Below, in pieces: positions 34,198-42,213 of a stretch of 64,000 bases of DNA (within the stretch, counting starts at the first letter, position 1; each line of letters opens with the position of its first letter). The notes beneath the pieces are model-generated. The model was not told the origin of the DNA, made no database searches, and saw only the letters and a program-made list of their open reading frames with translations. This DNA comes from Mycetocola tolaasinivorans (GTDB taxonomy: Bacteria > Actinomycetota > Actinomycetes > Actinomycetales > Microbacteriaceae), in the NCBI RefSeq assembly GCF_003667565.1, contig NZ_RCUX01000003.1:248001-312000 (forward strand), in the 5' to 3' direction. Position numbers and translations under genes: made by a program.

Positions 34198-35247
34198 ATG
34201 ACCGCAGCATCCACGCAGCGCCGCGTCAGCCTGACCGAACGCACCCCGAGCAGCGACGCCCACGCGATTATCGCGGGCCTGACGCCGCCGCCGCAGTTCG
34301 CTAATGCGACCTTTGAGTCCTACCGTCCGGACCCGGACTTCGCCAGCCAGGCGGAGGCCGTGACGATCCTGACCGAGTTCGCGGACTCCTTCGGCATTCA
34401 GCGCGGGGGCGGCCTCTTTGGCCGTAAGAAGAAGGCACCGGTGGGGCAGCCGGGCATCTATCTCGACGGCGGATTCGGTGTGGGTAAGACCCACCTTCTC
34501 GCCTCGCTGTGGCACCGTGCGCCGGGACCGCGCAAGTACTTTGGCACGTTTATCGAGTACACCTCCCTGGTGGGCGCCCTCGGATATCAGCAGGCGGTGC
34601 AGGCCCTGACCGGTGCCACGCTCATCTGCATCGACGAGTTTGAGCTCGACGACCCGGGCGACACTATGCTGATGACCCGGCTGCTCGGCGAACTGGTGGC
34701 CTCCGGCACCCGCATAGCCGCGACCTCGAACACCCCGCCGGGTGCCCTCGGTGAGGGTCGGTTTGCCGCCGCGGACTTCCTGCGCGAAATCCAGGCGATG
34801 TCGGCGCACTTCCGCACCCTGCGTATCGACGGCACCGATTACCGTCGCCGCGCGGTCACCGGTTCCTGCATCGTGACCTCCGGCGCGGAATACTCGGCGG
34901 CCCTCACCGCCGGGCTCGCGGATAATGCCGAGGTTTCCGATGACACCTTCGATGCGCTGCTCGCCCACCTGCAGACCGTGCATCCGTCACGCTATGCGGG
35001 CCTGATCGAGGGCATTTCCCGCCTCGGCCTGCGCGACGTGCACGAACTCACCGATCAGACTCGCGCGCTGCAGATCGTGGCCTTCATCGACCGTGTCTAT
35101 GACGCACAGGTGCCGATCGTGGCCACCGGCATCGCGCTCGATCAGATCTTCGGCGACGGCATGCTCGAGGGCGGCTATCGCAAGAAGTATCAGCGTGCGA
35201 TCTCGCGCATGATCGCGCTGACCCACGCGGCGGGCGTCCAGCGGTAG
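34198..35247 (+). CDS. zapE: cell division protein ZapE (AFG1-like ATPase)
   Basis: A 349-residue AFG1-family P-loop ATPase. Walker A is GGFGVGKTHLL near residue 100, Walker B is LICIDEFELDD, and AATSNTPPGALGEGRF is the sensor region. ATG 34198 is preceded by GAGGTAG; the open codons upstream are the leader. In proteobacteria ZapE contacts FtsZ; in actinobacteria the role is less clear. It is followed by a clear terminator. Confidence 0.92.
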   Translation: MTAASTQRRVSLTERTPSSDAHAIIAGLTPPPQFANATFESYRPDPDFASQAEAVTILTEFADSFGIQRGGGLFGRKKKAPVGQPGIYLDGGFGVGKTHLLASLWHRAPGPRKYFGTFIEYTSLVGALGYQQAVQALTGATLICIDEFELDDPGDTMLMTRLLGELVASGTRIAATSNTPPGALGEGRFAAADFLREIQAMSAHFRTLRIDGTDYRRRAVTGSCIVTSGAEYSAALTAGLADNAEVSDDTFDALLAHLQTVHPSRYAGLIEGISRLGLRDVHELTDQTRALQIVAFIDRVYDAQVPIVATGIALDQIFGDGMLEGGYRKKYQRAISRMIALTHAAGVQR

Positions 35248-35264
35248 CGGAGTACGCCGAAAGC

Positions 35265-35302
35265 GGCCGGGAGCGAATTATCGCTCCCGGCCACTTTTTT
35301 TT
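35265..35302 (+). terminator. intrinsic terminator of zapE
   Basis: A perfect 12-base stem GGCCGGGAGCGA (35265-35276) with complement 35281-35292, loop ATTA-like, followed by eight T residues at 35295-35302. Confidence 0.95.
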
Positions 35303-35322
35303 GGTGCGGGCCCTGCGGCCAC

Positions 35323-35928
35323 CTATGCGGCGACCGAGGCGCGCATCGCCCGCGGGGGCGTCGCCTCCACCCTCGCGGCCGCAAGAATGGCGAGCGCACC
35401 CTCGAGATCTACCGGTGCGAGTAGCATCGTGCTCACGATCAGCCCGGTCACGACGGTGGCCCGGTGTGTGACATCCGCCGCGATGTCCGCGGCACGTGCA
35501 TCCACTCCCAGGGCCGTCGCTATTGCCCCCTCGACTCGGCGGCGGTAGCCCGCGACGACCGCGGCGGCGTCCGCATCGCGGCTGCCGAGGCCGGCACCGG
35601 CCCGCACGAGCATGCAGCCGAAGCGGGGATCCCCGGCCTCCATGGCCCCGAGGGAGGCACCCATCTGGTCGATGTAGCGGCGCACGCCGTCGGCCTGGCC
35701 GTCCAGCAGGGGAGCGAGGCGGGGCCCCACGATGTCTTCGAGGTAGTCCTCGACCGCGGCATCAAACAGCCCGCGCTTATTGCCGAAGGCCTGGTAGATG
35801 CTCGAGCGGGACAGCCCCGTGACGCGTTCGAGGTCGCTGATGGAGGCGACGTCGTATCCCACCGCCCAAAACAGGTCGCGGGCGGCGCGCACGGCGGCCG
35901 CGGTGTCGAATTCACGGGATCGGGCCAT
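35323..35928 (-). CDS. TetR family regulator
   Basis: A 201-residue TetR protein. The helix-turn-helix is AARDLFWAVGYDVASISDLERVTGLSR-like with SSIYQAFGNKRGLF at residues 15-55; the C-terminal ligand domain (DPRFGCMLVRAGAGLGS) resembles regulators of quinone or electrophile responses. It is divergent from DUF1304 and an NADP-dependent oxidoreductase, and a 24-base near-perfect palindrome (35939-35962) lies between, so it probably represses both directions. Confidence 0.9.
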   Translation of the reverse strand: MARSREFDTAAAVRAARDLFWAVGYDVASISDLERVTGLSRSSIYQAFGNKRGLFDAAVEDYLEDIVGPRLAPLLDGQADGVRRYIDQMGASLGAMEAGDPRFGCMLVRAGAGLGSRDADAAAVVAGYRRRVEGAIATALGVDARAADIAADVTHRATVVTGLIVSTMLLAPVDLEGALAILAAARVEATPPRAMRASVAA

Positions 35929-35938
35929 TATTTTCCAC

Positions 35939-35962
35939 TTTCTGAAACGATCGGTTCAGAAA
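35939..35962. promoter_or_regulatory. palindromic TetR operator
   Basis: A 24-base palindrome with arms TTTCTGAA and TTCAGAAA around the core CGATCG, mismatched at a single pair. It starts 11 bases ahead of the TetR start codon and is 54 bases from the DUF1304 start. Confidence 0.8.
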
Positions 35963-36015
35963 TATTGTACGCTGATTTCACGAACCCTGTTATCCATCGT
36001 GAGGAACCCCACATC

Positions 36016-36408
36016 ATGCTCATCACCGGACTGATCTTCGCCGGCCTCGCGGCCATCCTGCACTGCTACATCTTCGTGATGGAGTCCCTGCGCTGGACCA
36101 CGCCGCGCGTACGCGCCACCTTCGGCATCGAGAGTGCCGAGGTTGCCGAGATTACCAAGCCGTTGGCGTTCAACCAGGGGTTCTACAACCTGTTCCTCGC
36201 GATCGTGGTCTATGTGGGCATCGCCTTCGTCTTCGCCGGTGGCGAAGCCGTAGGCCTCGCCCTCATTTTCGTGGGCATCGGTTCGATGTTCGCGGCGGCC
36301 ATGGTCCTTCTTCTGTCGGACCGCTCCAAGGCCCGCGCGGCAATCACGCAGGGAACCCTGCCGCTGCTCGGACTCATCTTCACCATCATCGCTCTCGTAA
36401 TTCGCTAA
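36016..36408 (+). CDS. DUF1304 family membrane protein
   Basis: A 130-residue protein with four hydrophobic segments (LITGLIFAGLAAILHCYIFV, FYNLFLAIVVYVGIAFVFA, ALIFVGIGSMFAAAMVLLL, LPLLGLIFTIIALVI). The start MLITGLIFAGLAAILHCYIFVMESL is the usual DUF1304 N-terminus, so codons open further upstream across the TetR gene are ignored. Function is unknown. It is co-transcribed with the oxidoreductase 11 bases downstream and lies under the TetR operator. Confidence 0.9.
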   Translation: MLITGLIFAGLAAILHCYIFVMESLRWTTPRVRATFGIESAEVAEITKPLAFNQGFYNLFLAIVVYVGIAFVFAGGEAVGLALIFVGIGSMFAAAMVLLLSDRSKARAAITQGTLPLLGLIFTIIALVIR

Positions 36409-36419
36409 AGGCAGTACAC

Positions 36420-37451
36420 ATGAACACCACGCCCATCCCCGCCACCACCATCGAATTCCACCTGGCCGAGCGCCCCGTGGGATGGCCCACCGCCGACACC
36501 TTCCGTCGCGTTGAGCGCACCCTGCCGCCGCTGGCCGAGGGAGAGGTGCGCGTCGCCAACCGCTTCGTCTCGGTGGACCCCTACATGCGGGGACGGATGA
36601 ACCTCGGGGAGTCGTATGTCGCGCCCTTTGAGCTGAACGAGGCACTCACCGGCGGAGCCGTCGGGCACGTCGTTGAATCCAACGCTCCCGAGCTGCCCGT
36701 GGGCACCGCGGTCAGCCACGACTTTGGCTGGCGCTCGGTGGCACAGGGCCCAGCCGCCTCGTTCCGCCGCGCCGCGGAGATCCCCGGCGTCCCGCTGTCC
36801 ACCTCGCTCGGCATCCTCGGCATGACCGGCCTCACCGCGTTTGTGGGCCTGCGCGATATCGCATCGATCAAGCCCGGCGATGTGGTCTTCATCTCCGGTG
36901 CCGCCGGTGCGGTGGGCACCGCCGCCGGACAGATCGCGCGCCTCATGGGTGCATCACGGGTGATCGGATCCGCTGGCACGGCCGCAAAGGTCGCACTCCT
37001 CACCGAACGATACGGCTTCGATGCGGCGTTCAACTACACCGATGACGCCCCCGTGGCGGAGCAGCTCGCCGCGGCCGCCCCCGAGGGTATCGACGTCTAC
37101 TTCGACAATGTGGGCGGTGAACACCTTGAGGCGGCAATCGGCGCATTCCGACGCGGTGGACGTGCCGCGCTGTGCGGCGCTATCGCCGAGTACAACACCA
37201 CTGAGCCCGCCGTGGGCCCCCGAAACATGAGCCGCATCATCACACAGAGCATCACCCTGCGCGGCTTCACCCTCGGTGATCACGTCGCAGCGGCACCCGC
37301 ATTTGCCCAGGCAATGGGGGAGTGGTTCGCCGCCGGCGAGATCGTCTACGACGAGACCGTGGTTGCGGGCATTGAGAACACCCCGCAGGCGTTTATTGAC
37401 CTGCTGCGCGGTGCGAACATCGGCAAGATGGTGGTGCGCGTAGACGCCTAG
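36420..37451 (+). CDS. NADP-dependent MDR oxidoreductase (prostaglandin/quinone reductase-like)
   Basis: A 343-residue medium-chain reductase of the zinc-free CurA/prostaglandin reductase group, which reduces enones or quinones with NADPH. VSVDPYMRGRMN is the group hallmark, FISGAAGAVGTAAGQIARLMGASRVIGSAG is the NADP-binding fold, and YFDNVGGEHLEAAI follows. With a TetR repressor and DUF1304 in front it looks like an electrophile-detoxifying unit (inference). Confidence 0.92.
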   Translation: MNTTPIPATTIEFHLAERPVGWPTADTFRRVERTLPPLAEGEVRVANRFVSVDPYMRGRMNLGESYVAPFELNEALTGGAVGHVVESNAPELPVGTAVSHDFGWRSVAQGPAASFRRAAEIPGVPLSTSLGILGMTGLTAFVGLRDIASIKPGDVVFISGAAGAVGTAAGQIARLMGASRVIGSAGTAAKVALLTERYGFDAAFNYTDDAPVAEQLAAAAPEGIDVYFDNVGGEHLEAAIGAFRRGGRAALCGAIAEYNTTEPAVGPRNMSRIITQSITLRGFTLGDHVAAAPAFAQAMGEWFAAGEIVYDETVVAGIENTPQAFIDLLRGANIGKMVVRVDA

Positions 37452-37481
37452 CCACACCCGTTTTACTCGACGACGCCATCG

Positions 37482-37533
37482 GTGACGAAACATTTTGTTT
37501 ACCGGTGGCGTTGTCGTGTAACACGTTCGAAAC
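37482..37533 (+). promoter_or_regulatory. GlnR-like sites upstream of amt
   Basis: GTAAC-six bases-GAAAC at 37518-37533 matches the actinobacterial GlnR box (GTnAC-N6-GAAAC) exactly. A second AT-rich element with GTGAC and GAAAC at 37482-37491 and an inverted GTTTAC lies 27 bases before. The sites are 90-140 bases ahead of amt, fitting nitrogen-limitation activation. Confidence 0.7.
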
Positions 37534-37622
37534 GAAACGGCGCCGGTTCCGGAAACGAGAACTCGCCAAACTAATCGCACGGCCTCCACTCCCGATGGGG
37601 GCCCAGACGGTTAGGAAAGCTT

Positions 37623-38882
37623 ATGGACACCGGATCCCTCGCCTGGGGCATCATTGCCACGGCACTCGTGCTCGTGATGACCCCCGGCGTCGCCTTTTTC
37701 TACGGCGGCCTCGTAAAGATCACCAGCGTCGTCAGCATGCTCATGCTGAGCTTCGGCTCGATGGGCTTGATCGGCGGGCTCTGGATTCTCTACGGCTACA
37801 ACATGACCCACGTGGACAACCCCGGACAGTTCGCCGGTAACCCACTCAACGACTTCGGCCTGAGCGGGCTCGCCTCGGCCCCCCACGCCAACGAAAACCT
37901 CATCGGCGTCGCGTTCGGTGCCACGTTCGCAATCATCACGGTGGCCCTGATCTCCGGTGCAATCGCCGATCGGGCTCGCTTCGGCTCCTGGATGATCTTT
38001 GCCGGTATCTGGGCAACCGTGGTGTACTTCCCGGTGACCGCCTGGATCTGGGGTGGTGGATGGATCCAGAACCTCGGCACCGCGCTGTTCGGTAAGGAGT
38101 CCGGCATCGAGGTTATCGACTATGCCGGTGGAACCGACGTTCACATCAACGCCGGTGCCGCAGCCCTGGCCCTCGCCCTGATCCTCGGCAAGCGCGTCGG
38201 ATTCAAGCCCGGCATCATGAAGCCGCACAACGTTCCGCTGACCCTCATCGGTGCCTCGCTGCTCTGGTTCGGCTGGTTCGGATTCAACGCCGGTGCCGAG
38301 TGGCTGAACGGCCTGAAGAACGTCGGTCTGATCACCATCAACACCCTCGGTGCCACCGCGGCCGCCATCATCGGTTGGCTCATCATCGAGAAGATCCGTC
38401 ACGGCAAGCCCACCTCGGTTGGTGCCGCATCGGGCGCCGTTGCCGGCCTCGTGGCCATCACCCCGGCCTGCGCAAACCTCACCCCCGGTTGGGCCCTGAT
38501 CCTCGGCCTCATCACCGGCGCCGTCTGTGCCGTCGCCATCGAGCTGAAGTTCCTGATCGGTGTTGATGACTCCCTCGACGTCGTTGGAATCCACCTCGTC
38601 GGTGGCCTCATCGGTACCCTGTACCTCGGCTTCTTCGCCACCGGTACCGGCCTGTTCGTCGGCGGCGACTTCCGCCAGCTGGTCGTGCAGACCATCGCGG
38701 TCTTCGCGGTCCTGATCTACTCCTTCGTGATGGCCTTTGTGATCGGCTGGATCATCCAGAAGACCATCGGATTCCGCGTCACCAACGAGGACGAGATCGC
38801 CGGCGTCGACAACGTGGTTCACGGGGAGGACGGCTACGCGCTGAACCCCGTCACCACCGCAACCTCGGCTCACAGCCTGTAG
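37623..38882 (+). CDS. amt: ammonium transporter
   Basis: A 419-residue Amt/Mep channel with eleven membrane segments. DTGSLAWGIIATALVLVMTPGVAFFYGGLV is the N-terminus, DYAGGTDVHINAGAAALALAL carries the conserved periplasmic Asp and first pore His, and GVDDSLDVVGIHLVGGLIGTL carries the second pore His. ATG 37623 follows AGGAAAG. The usual glnB/glnD partners are not downstream; amt stands alone with a terminator. Regulation is probably by GlnR through the upstream box. Confidence 0.96.
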   Translation: MDTGSLAWGIIATALVLVMTPGVAFFYGGLVKITSVVSMLMLSFGSMGLIGGLWILYGYNMTHVDNPGQFAGNPLNDFGLSGLASAPHANENLIGVAFGATFAIITVALISGAIADRARFGSWMIFAGIWATVVYFPVTAWIWGGGWIQNLGTALFGKESGIEVIDYAGGTDVHINAGAAALALALILGKRVGFKPGIMKPHNVPLTLIGASLLWFGWFGFNAGAEWLNGLKNVGLITINTLGATAAAIIGWLIIEKIRHGKPTSVGAASGAVAGLVAITPACANLTPGWALILGLITGAVCAVAIELKFLIGVDDSLDVVGIHLVGGLIGTLYLGFFATGTGLFVGGDFRQLVVQTIAVFAVLIYSFVMAFVIGWIIQKTIGFRVTNEDEIAGVDNVVHGEDGYALNPVTTATSAHSL

Positions 38883-38893
38883 GTTCCCCAGAC

Positions 38894-38983
38894 TCGCGCC
38901 GGGTCTTCAAGGGGAGGGCCCGGCGCGACACTTCTCCCACCATCCGAAGGGCCGGATCTGCTGAAGCAGATCCGGCCCTTCGG
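38894..38983 (+). terminator. two hairpins after amt
   Basis: TCGCGCCGGG (38894-38903) pairs with 38919-38928, and a perfect 19-base stem spans 38944-38962 and 38965-38983. Neither has a strong T run. The rest of the gap to 39101 holds the -10 box of the next gene. Confidence 0.75.
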
Positions 38984-39101
38984 TGTATTCGCGGGGCACC
39001 AGCCGCGCGCCGAGACGCCCCGCTGCCGTATCCGTGGGTGCGTGAGCGGCACGCGAACGGGGATCCTGTTGCTCGGAAGAGCTGTGCACTAGCGTAGGAG
39101 C

Positions 39102-39668
39102 GTGAATACGTTCCTCCGGATCCTGCGCGAGATCCTGTCCGTCCTGTCCGGCCCGAGTAAGCCCGGCCAGCCCACACGTCCGGGTGCGGGGAAACCCGGA
39201 GCGAGTAAACCGGGTGGTGGCTCACGCCCCGGCACCGAGGCTCCGAGCCCCGGTCAGACCGGCCCGCAGGCGACCCGAGAGGTCGACGCTCACCGGGTGG
39301 GCAACGTCACGATGACCTATGCTCCCAACCGTGACGGCGATGCCGATCCGGGTGAGATTGTCTGGACCTGGGTCCCGTTTGAGGAAAACGACGGCCGAGG
39401 TAAGGATCGCCCGGTACTCGTGGTGGCAACCCTCGGCGGGGGAGATGTGCTTGCGATTCAGCTGACCTCGAAGGCGCACTCCGGGCAGTCTGACTTTGTG
39501 CCGATCGGGGCCGGCCCGTGGGACAGTCAGGGACGCCCCAGCTGGGCCAACCTGGACCGCGTCTTCCGGTTGAAGCCCGGAGGTATGCGCCGCGAGGCGT
39601 CGAGCCTCGACCACAAGAACTTCAATGTCGTAGCCTCGGCGCTCCGCAAGCGCTATGGCTGGCGCTAG
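39102..39668 (+). CDS. PemK/MazF-like protein with disordered N-terminal extension
   Basis: A 188-residue protein. Residues 1-65 are a short amphipathic helix (NTFLRILREILSVL) and a Gly/Pro/Lys-rich linker; the remainder (GEIVWTWVPFEENDGRGKDRPVLVVA, LTSKAHSGQSDFVPIGAG, ANLDRVFRLKPGGM) matches the PemK/MazF ribonuclease barrel. No antitoxin gene is beside it, so a toxin role is doubtful. GTG 39102 has TAGCGT exactly six bases ahead (39090-39095), suggesting a leaderless mRNA. Its 3' end overlaps the convergent sigma gene by four bases. Confidence 0.75.
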   Translation: MNTFLRILREILSVLSGPSKPGQPTRPGAGKPGASKPGGGSRPGTEAPSPGQTGPQATREVDAHRVGNVTMTYAPNRDGDADPGEIVWTWVPFEENDGRGKDRPVLVVATLGGGDVLAIQLTSKAHSGQSDFVPIGAGPWDSQGRPSWANLDRVFRLKPGGMRREASSLDHKNFNVVASALRKRYGWR

Positions 39669-40534
39669 CCACGGTCTCGGCGTGACACCGCCCCGAGCTT
39701 GTCGGGGTTGCGCACCAGATAGACGGCGCTGACCCGCTCATCCCGGGACTCCACCAGCACCACGAGGTCCACCCGGTCGCCGCTGAGAACGATAACGGCG
39801 GGCATATCGTTGACCACCGCCCGCTCGATTCGCATGTCCGGCAACGGGTTTTGGGCGATGCCCAGCAGGAAGCGCACGATGTTGTCGGCACCCAACACGG
39901 GTTTACGAGCGGCGCTCACCCGTCCGCCGCCGTCCGAGAGCAGCACGGCACCCGGGGCGAGCACATCCATGAGCGACTGCACATCACCGCCCTGGAGTGC
40001 CATGAGGGAACGTTCGGCCACGTCGTGTTTCCGCTTCGCGTCCACGTCGAAGCGCGGCTGGCGTGCGCGCACGTGGGCGCGCGCCCGACTGCTGATCTGG
40101 CGTACCGCCGCGAGGGAGCGTTCGGTTGCCTCGGCGATCTCCGGATAGGAAAAGTCGAATACCTCACGCAGCACAAATACCGCGCGCTCTTCCGGTGAGA
40201 GTGTTTCCAACACCACCAGCATCGCGAAGGAGAGCGATTCGCTGAGGATCACGTTCTGGGCGATGTCCGGCGCGGTCAGCAGCGGTTCGGGGAGCCACGG
40301 TCCCACATAGTCTTCCCGGCGGCGCTGCGCCGACCGCAGGGCGTTCAGTGCCTGCCGGGTGACCGTCTGCGCAAGGTATGCGCGAGGGTTGCGGAGGCTC
40401 TCCGGATCGAGCTCGCGGCACCGCAGAAAGCTCTCCTGCACGACGTCCTCGGCGTCACTGGCCGAACCGGTGATCTCGTAGGCGATGGTGAAGAGGAGCG
40501 AACGGTGCTCGGCAAAAACCTCGGCGATATCTAC
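39665..40534 (-). CDS. sigJ: ECF41-family sigma factor (SigJ-like) without a canonical start codon
   Basis: About 290 codons. Region 2 (DIAEVFAEHRSLLFTIAYEITGS) and region 4 (ERAVFVLREVFDFSYPEIAEAT) are present, and a SnoaL-like C-terminal domain holds the ECF41 marks WLPEPL, DGGGR and NPDKL. The frame carries no ATG, GTG or TTG between the upstream in-frame TAG (40546-40544) and GTG 40441, which would delete regions 2.1-2.2. GTA 40534 aligns with the expected first codon and has TAGCGT six bases ahead. The gene follows an FAD oxidoreductase, as expected for ECF41 loci, where the C-terminal domain tunes activity in place of an anti-sigma factor. Confidence 0.8.
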   Translation of the reverse strand, partial: VDIAEVFAEHRSLLFTIAYEITGSASDAEDVVQESFLRCRELDPESLRNPRAYLAQTVTRQALNALRSAQRRREDYVGPWLPEPLLTAPDIAQNVILSESLSFAMLVVLETLSPEERAVFVLREVFDFSYPEIAEATERSLAAVRQISSRARAHVRARQPRFDVDAKRKHDVAERSLMALQGGDVQSLMDVLAPGAVLLSDGGGRVSAARKPVLGADNIVRFLLGIAQNPLPDMRIERAVVNDMPAVIVLSGDRVDLVVLVESRDERVSAVYLVRNPDKLGAVSRRDRG

Positions 40535-40543
40535 GCTGCTACG

Positions 40544-41707
40544 CTACCGCGTTGTGCCGGGGCCCGCGGGCCAGGTGAAGGAGCCGCTGCGACGCCGCTC
40601 ACCTCGAATCCAGGAGAGCGTCATTTGACACACGCGCTCCTTCAGCAGGGCAGCGGTGCGGCACCGCAGAACGATCCGGCGCACGCGGTCATCGGCGTAC
40701 ACACCCTGGATGAGACCCGCGCGTCGCCCCAGGCTCACACAGCGCAGGACAAAGCCCGCCGAGAGGGCGGTCGGTTCGTGCCTGGTCATACGGGCGATGA
40801 TGCTGTCCGCCGCGTGAGCTCCCATGGGCAGTGCCGCGGCGCAGCTCATCCGCAGCTGACCGGCCACCTCCCGTGGTGCGCGTACGGCGTCGCCGGCGCC
40901 GAACACCGTCGGGTACTGCGTGCAGGTGAGCGTCTGGTCAACCAGCAGTCTGCCGCTCTCATCGACGGGAAGCCCACTCGCGCGGGCGAGATCGGGAACC
41001 GAGAATCCCGCCGTCCACACCGTGCACGCGGAGGGAAGGGTGCGGCCGTCGGCGAGGGTGAGGAGCCGATCATCGATTGCCCACACCTCGGTGTGTTCGG
41101 CGAGTTCGATTCCCAGCGCGCGCATTCTCCTCAGTAGCGAACGTTTTCCCGCGGGGGAGAGGTCGTCACCGGCGGTGCCGCGGGTGAGGATGCGTACCCG
41201 CAGGTGCGGGTGGCGTTCGGCGATCTCCGTGGACAACTCAATCCCGGTGAGGCCCGCCCCGATGACCGTTACACACGAACCAGCGGCGAGCGAAGAGAGC
41301 CGCTCGCGTACGCGCCGCGCCTCCGCGGGGTCCCGCAGGGTCAGGGCACCATCCGGGCGACTCTCGCCTCCCTGGACGCTTCCCACGCCGTAGAGCAGAA
41401 CATCGTAGGCGAGGGGTTCGCCACCCTCGGTGAGATACACGAGTCGGCGTTCGGCATCGATGCGCGCGGCAGTTCCTCGGAACGGGTCTACCCGCTCGTG
41501 AAGCAGCGACGACATCGGCACGACTGCGGTTTCTCGGGTCCCCGCCGCAAGCTCGTGGAGTCGTATCCGCTCGACAAAATCGGCCACCGGATTCAGCAGG
41601 GTGATCGTGACGTGCTCGGCCTCACCGAACCGACCGGCGATCCTGTTCGCGGCCATGAGCCCGGCATAGCCGGCTCCCAGAATGAGCACCCGTGTTGGTA
41701 CCGACAT
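40544..41707 (-). CDS. FAD-dependent oxidoreductase (NDH-2/AIF-like) of the ECF41 locus
   Basis: A 387-residue flavoprotein. VLILGAGYAGLMAANRIAG is the FAD fold, CVTVIGAGLTGIELSTEIAE the NAD(P) fold, and TVFGAGDAVRAP the second FAD contact. It oxidises a pyridine nucleotide; the acceptor is unknown, and no C-terminal membrane helix is evident. In ECF41 systems a carboxymuconolactone decarboxylase, oxidoreductase or epimerase gene is the usual target, and this is the oxidoreductase version. Its TAG stop is nine bases and in the same frame ahead of the sigma-factor coding region. An ECF41-type promoter precedes it. Confidence 0.88.
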   Translation of the reverse strand: MSVPTRVLILGAGYAGLMAANRIAGRFGEAEHVTITLLNPVADFVERIRLHELAAGTRETAVVPMSSLLHERVDPFRGTAARIDAERRLVYLTEGGEPLAYDVLLYGVGSVQGGESRPDGALTLRDPAEARRVRERLSSLAAGSCVTVIGAGLTGIELSTEIAERHPHLRVRILTRGTAGDDLSPAGKRSLLRRMRALGIELAEHTEVWAIDDRLLTLADGRTLPSACTVWTAGFSVPDLARASGLPVDESGRLLVDQTLTCTQYPTVFGAGDAVRAPREVAGQLRMSCAAALPMGAHAADSIIARMTRHEPTALSAGFVLRCVSLGRRAGLIQGVYADDRVRRIVLRCRTAALLKERVCQMTLSWIRGERRRSGSFTWPAGPGTTR

Positions 41708-41741
41708 GAAGATCCCATCGTTAAGAACTGTTTAACCATGA

Positions 41742-41768
41742 GACACCGCTCGAGCCAGAAGTGTGACA
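41742..41768 (-). promoter_or_regulatory. ECF41-type promoter
   Basis: On the reverse strand TGTCACA (41768-41762), 16 bases, then TGTC (41745-41742). The published ECF41 promoter is TGTCACA-N16-CGTC, so the match is one base short of perfect and the spacing exact. It lies 35 bases ahead of the FAD oxidoreductase start, implying autoregulation of the oxidoreductase-sigma operon. Confidence 0.75.
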
Positions 41769-41785
41769 CTCTGCGCGCGCGGGCA

Positions 41786-41819
41786 CAAAAAATGGGGATG
41801 TCCGAGAGGACATCCCCAT
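41786..41819 (-). terminator. intrinsic terminator of rbpA
   Basis: A perfect 12-base stem ATGGGGATGTCC (41792-41803) with complement 41808-41819 and loop GAGA, followed on the reverse strand by TTTTTT (41791-41786). Confidence 0.95.
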
Positions 41820-41847
41820 GAATTCGTTTCGTGAACCGGATGCGAGG

Positions 41848-42213
41848 CTACGCGCCGACCTTCTTCTGTCCGCGACGTTCGCGGAGGTAGTCCAGTCGTT
41901 CGTCGAGGAGCACCTGAAGCTCCTCGCGTGAGCGTCGCTCGAGCAGCATGTCCCAGTGGGTACGTGCCTGCTTGGCCTCGCTGGGCTCGAGTTCGATGGG
42001 CTCGGTGCCCACCATCAACACCGCGGCCTCGCCGCAGTTGCGGCACTCCCAGGTGTCGGGTGCCTCGGCCTCGGCCGCAAACACCAGTGCTGTTTCATGC
42101 CCGCACTTAGGGCAGAGGTAGATGTATCGTTCTCGATCTGAGAATACAACTCCCTCTTCGCTCTGAAGGCTCTGGGCCCCGAGGCGCATTCCGCGCAAAC
42201 TGCGATCTGCCAT
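41848..42213 (-). CDS. rbpA: RNA polymerase-binding protein RbpA
   Basis: A 121-residue actinobacterial transcription factor that holds the principal sigma factor on RNA polymerase and stabilises open complexes. The N-terminal tail (MADRSLRGMRLGAQSLQSEEGVVF), the core with CPKCGHE and CRNCGE zinc-like pairs, the basic linker and the sigma-interacting helix (THWDMLLERRSREELQVLLDERL) are all present. AGAGGAG precedes ATG 42213, and TATAAA (42247-42242, reverse strand) is a likely -10 box. Confidence 0.95.
   Translation of the reverse strand: MADRSLRGMRLGAQSLQSEEGVVFSDRERYIYLCPKCGHETALVFAAEAEAPDTWECRNCGEAAVLMVGTEPIELEPSEAKQARTHWDMLLERRSREELQVLLDERLDYLRERRGQKKVGA

Noticed and set aside
39102..41707. 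Toxin-antitoxin module formed by the PemK-like gene and its neighbour
   Set aside because: The neighbour is a convergent ECF sigma factor, not an antitoxin.
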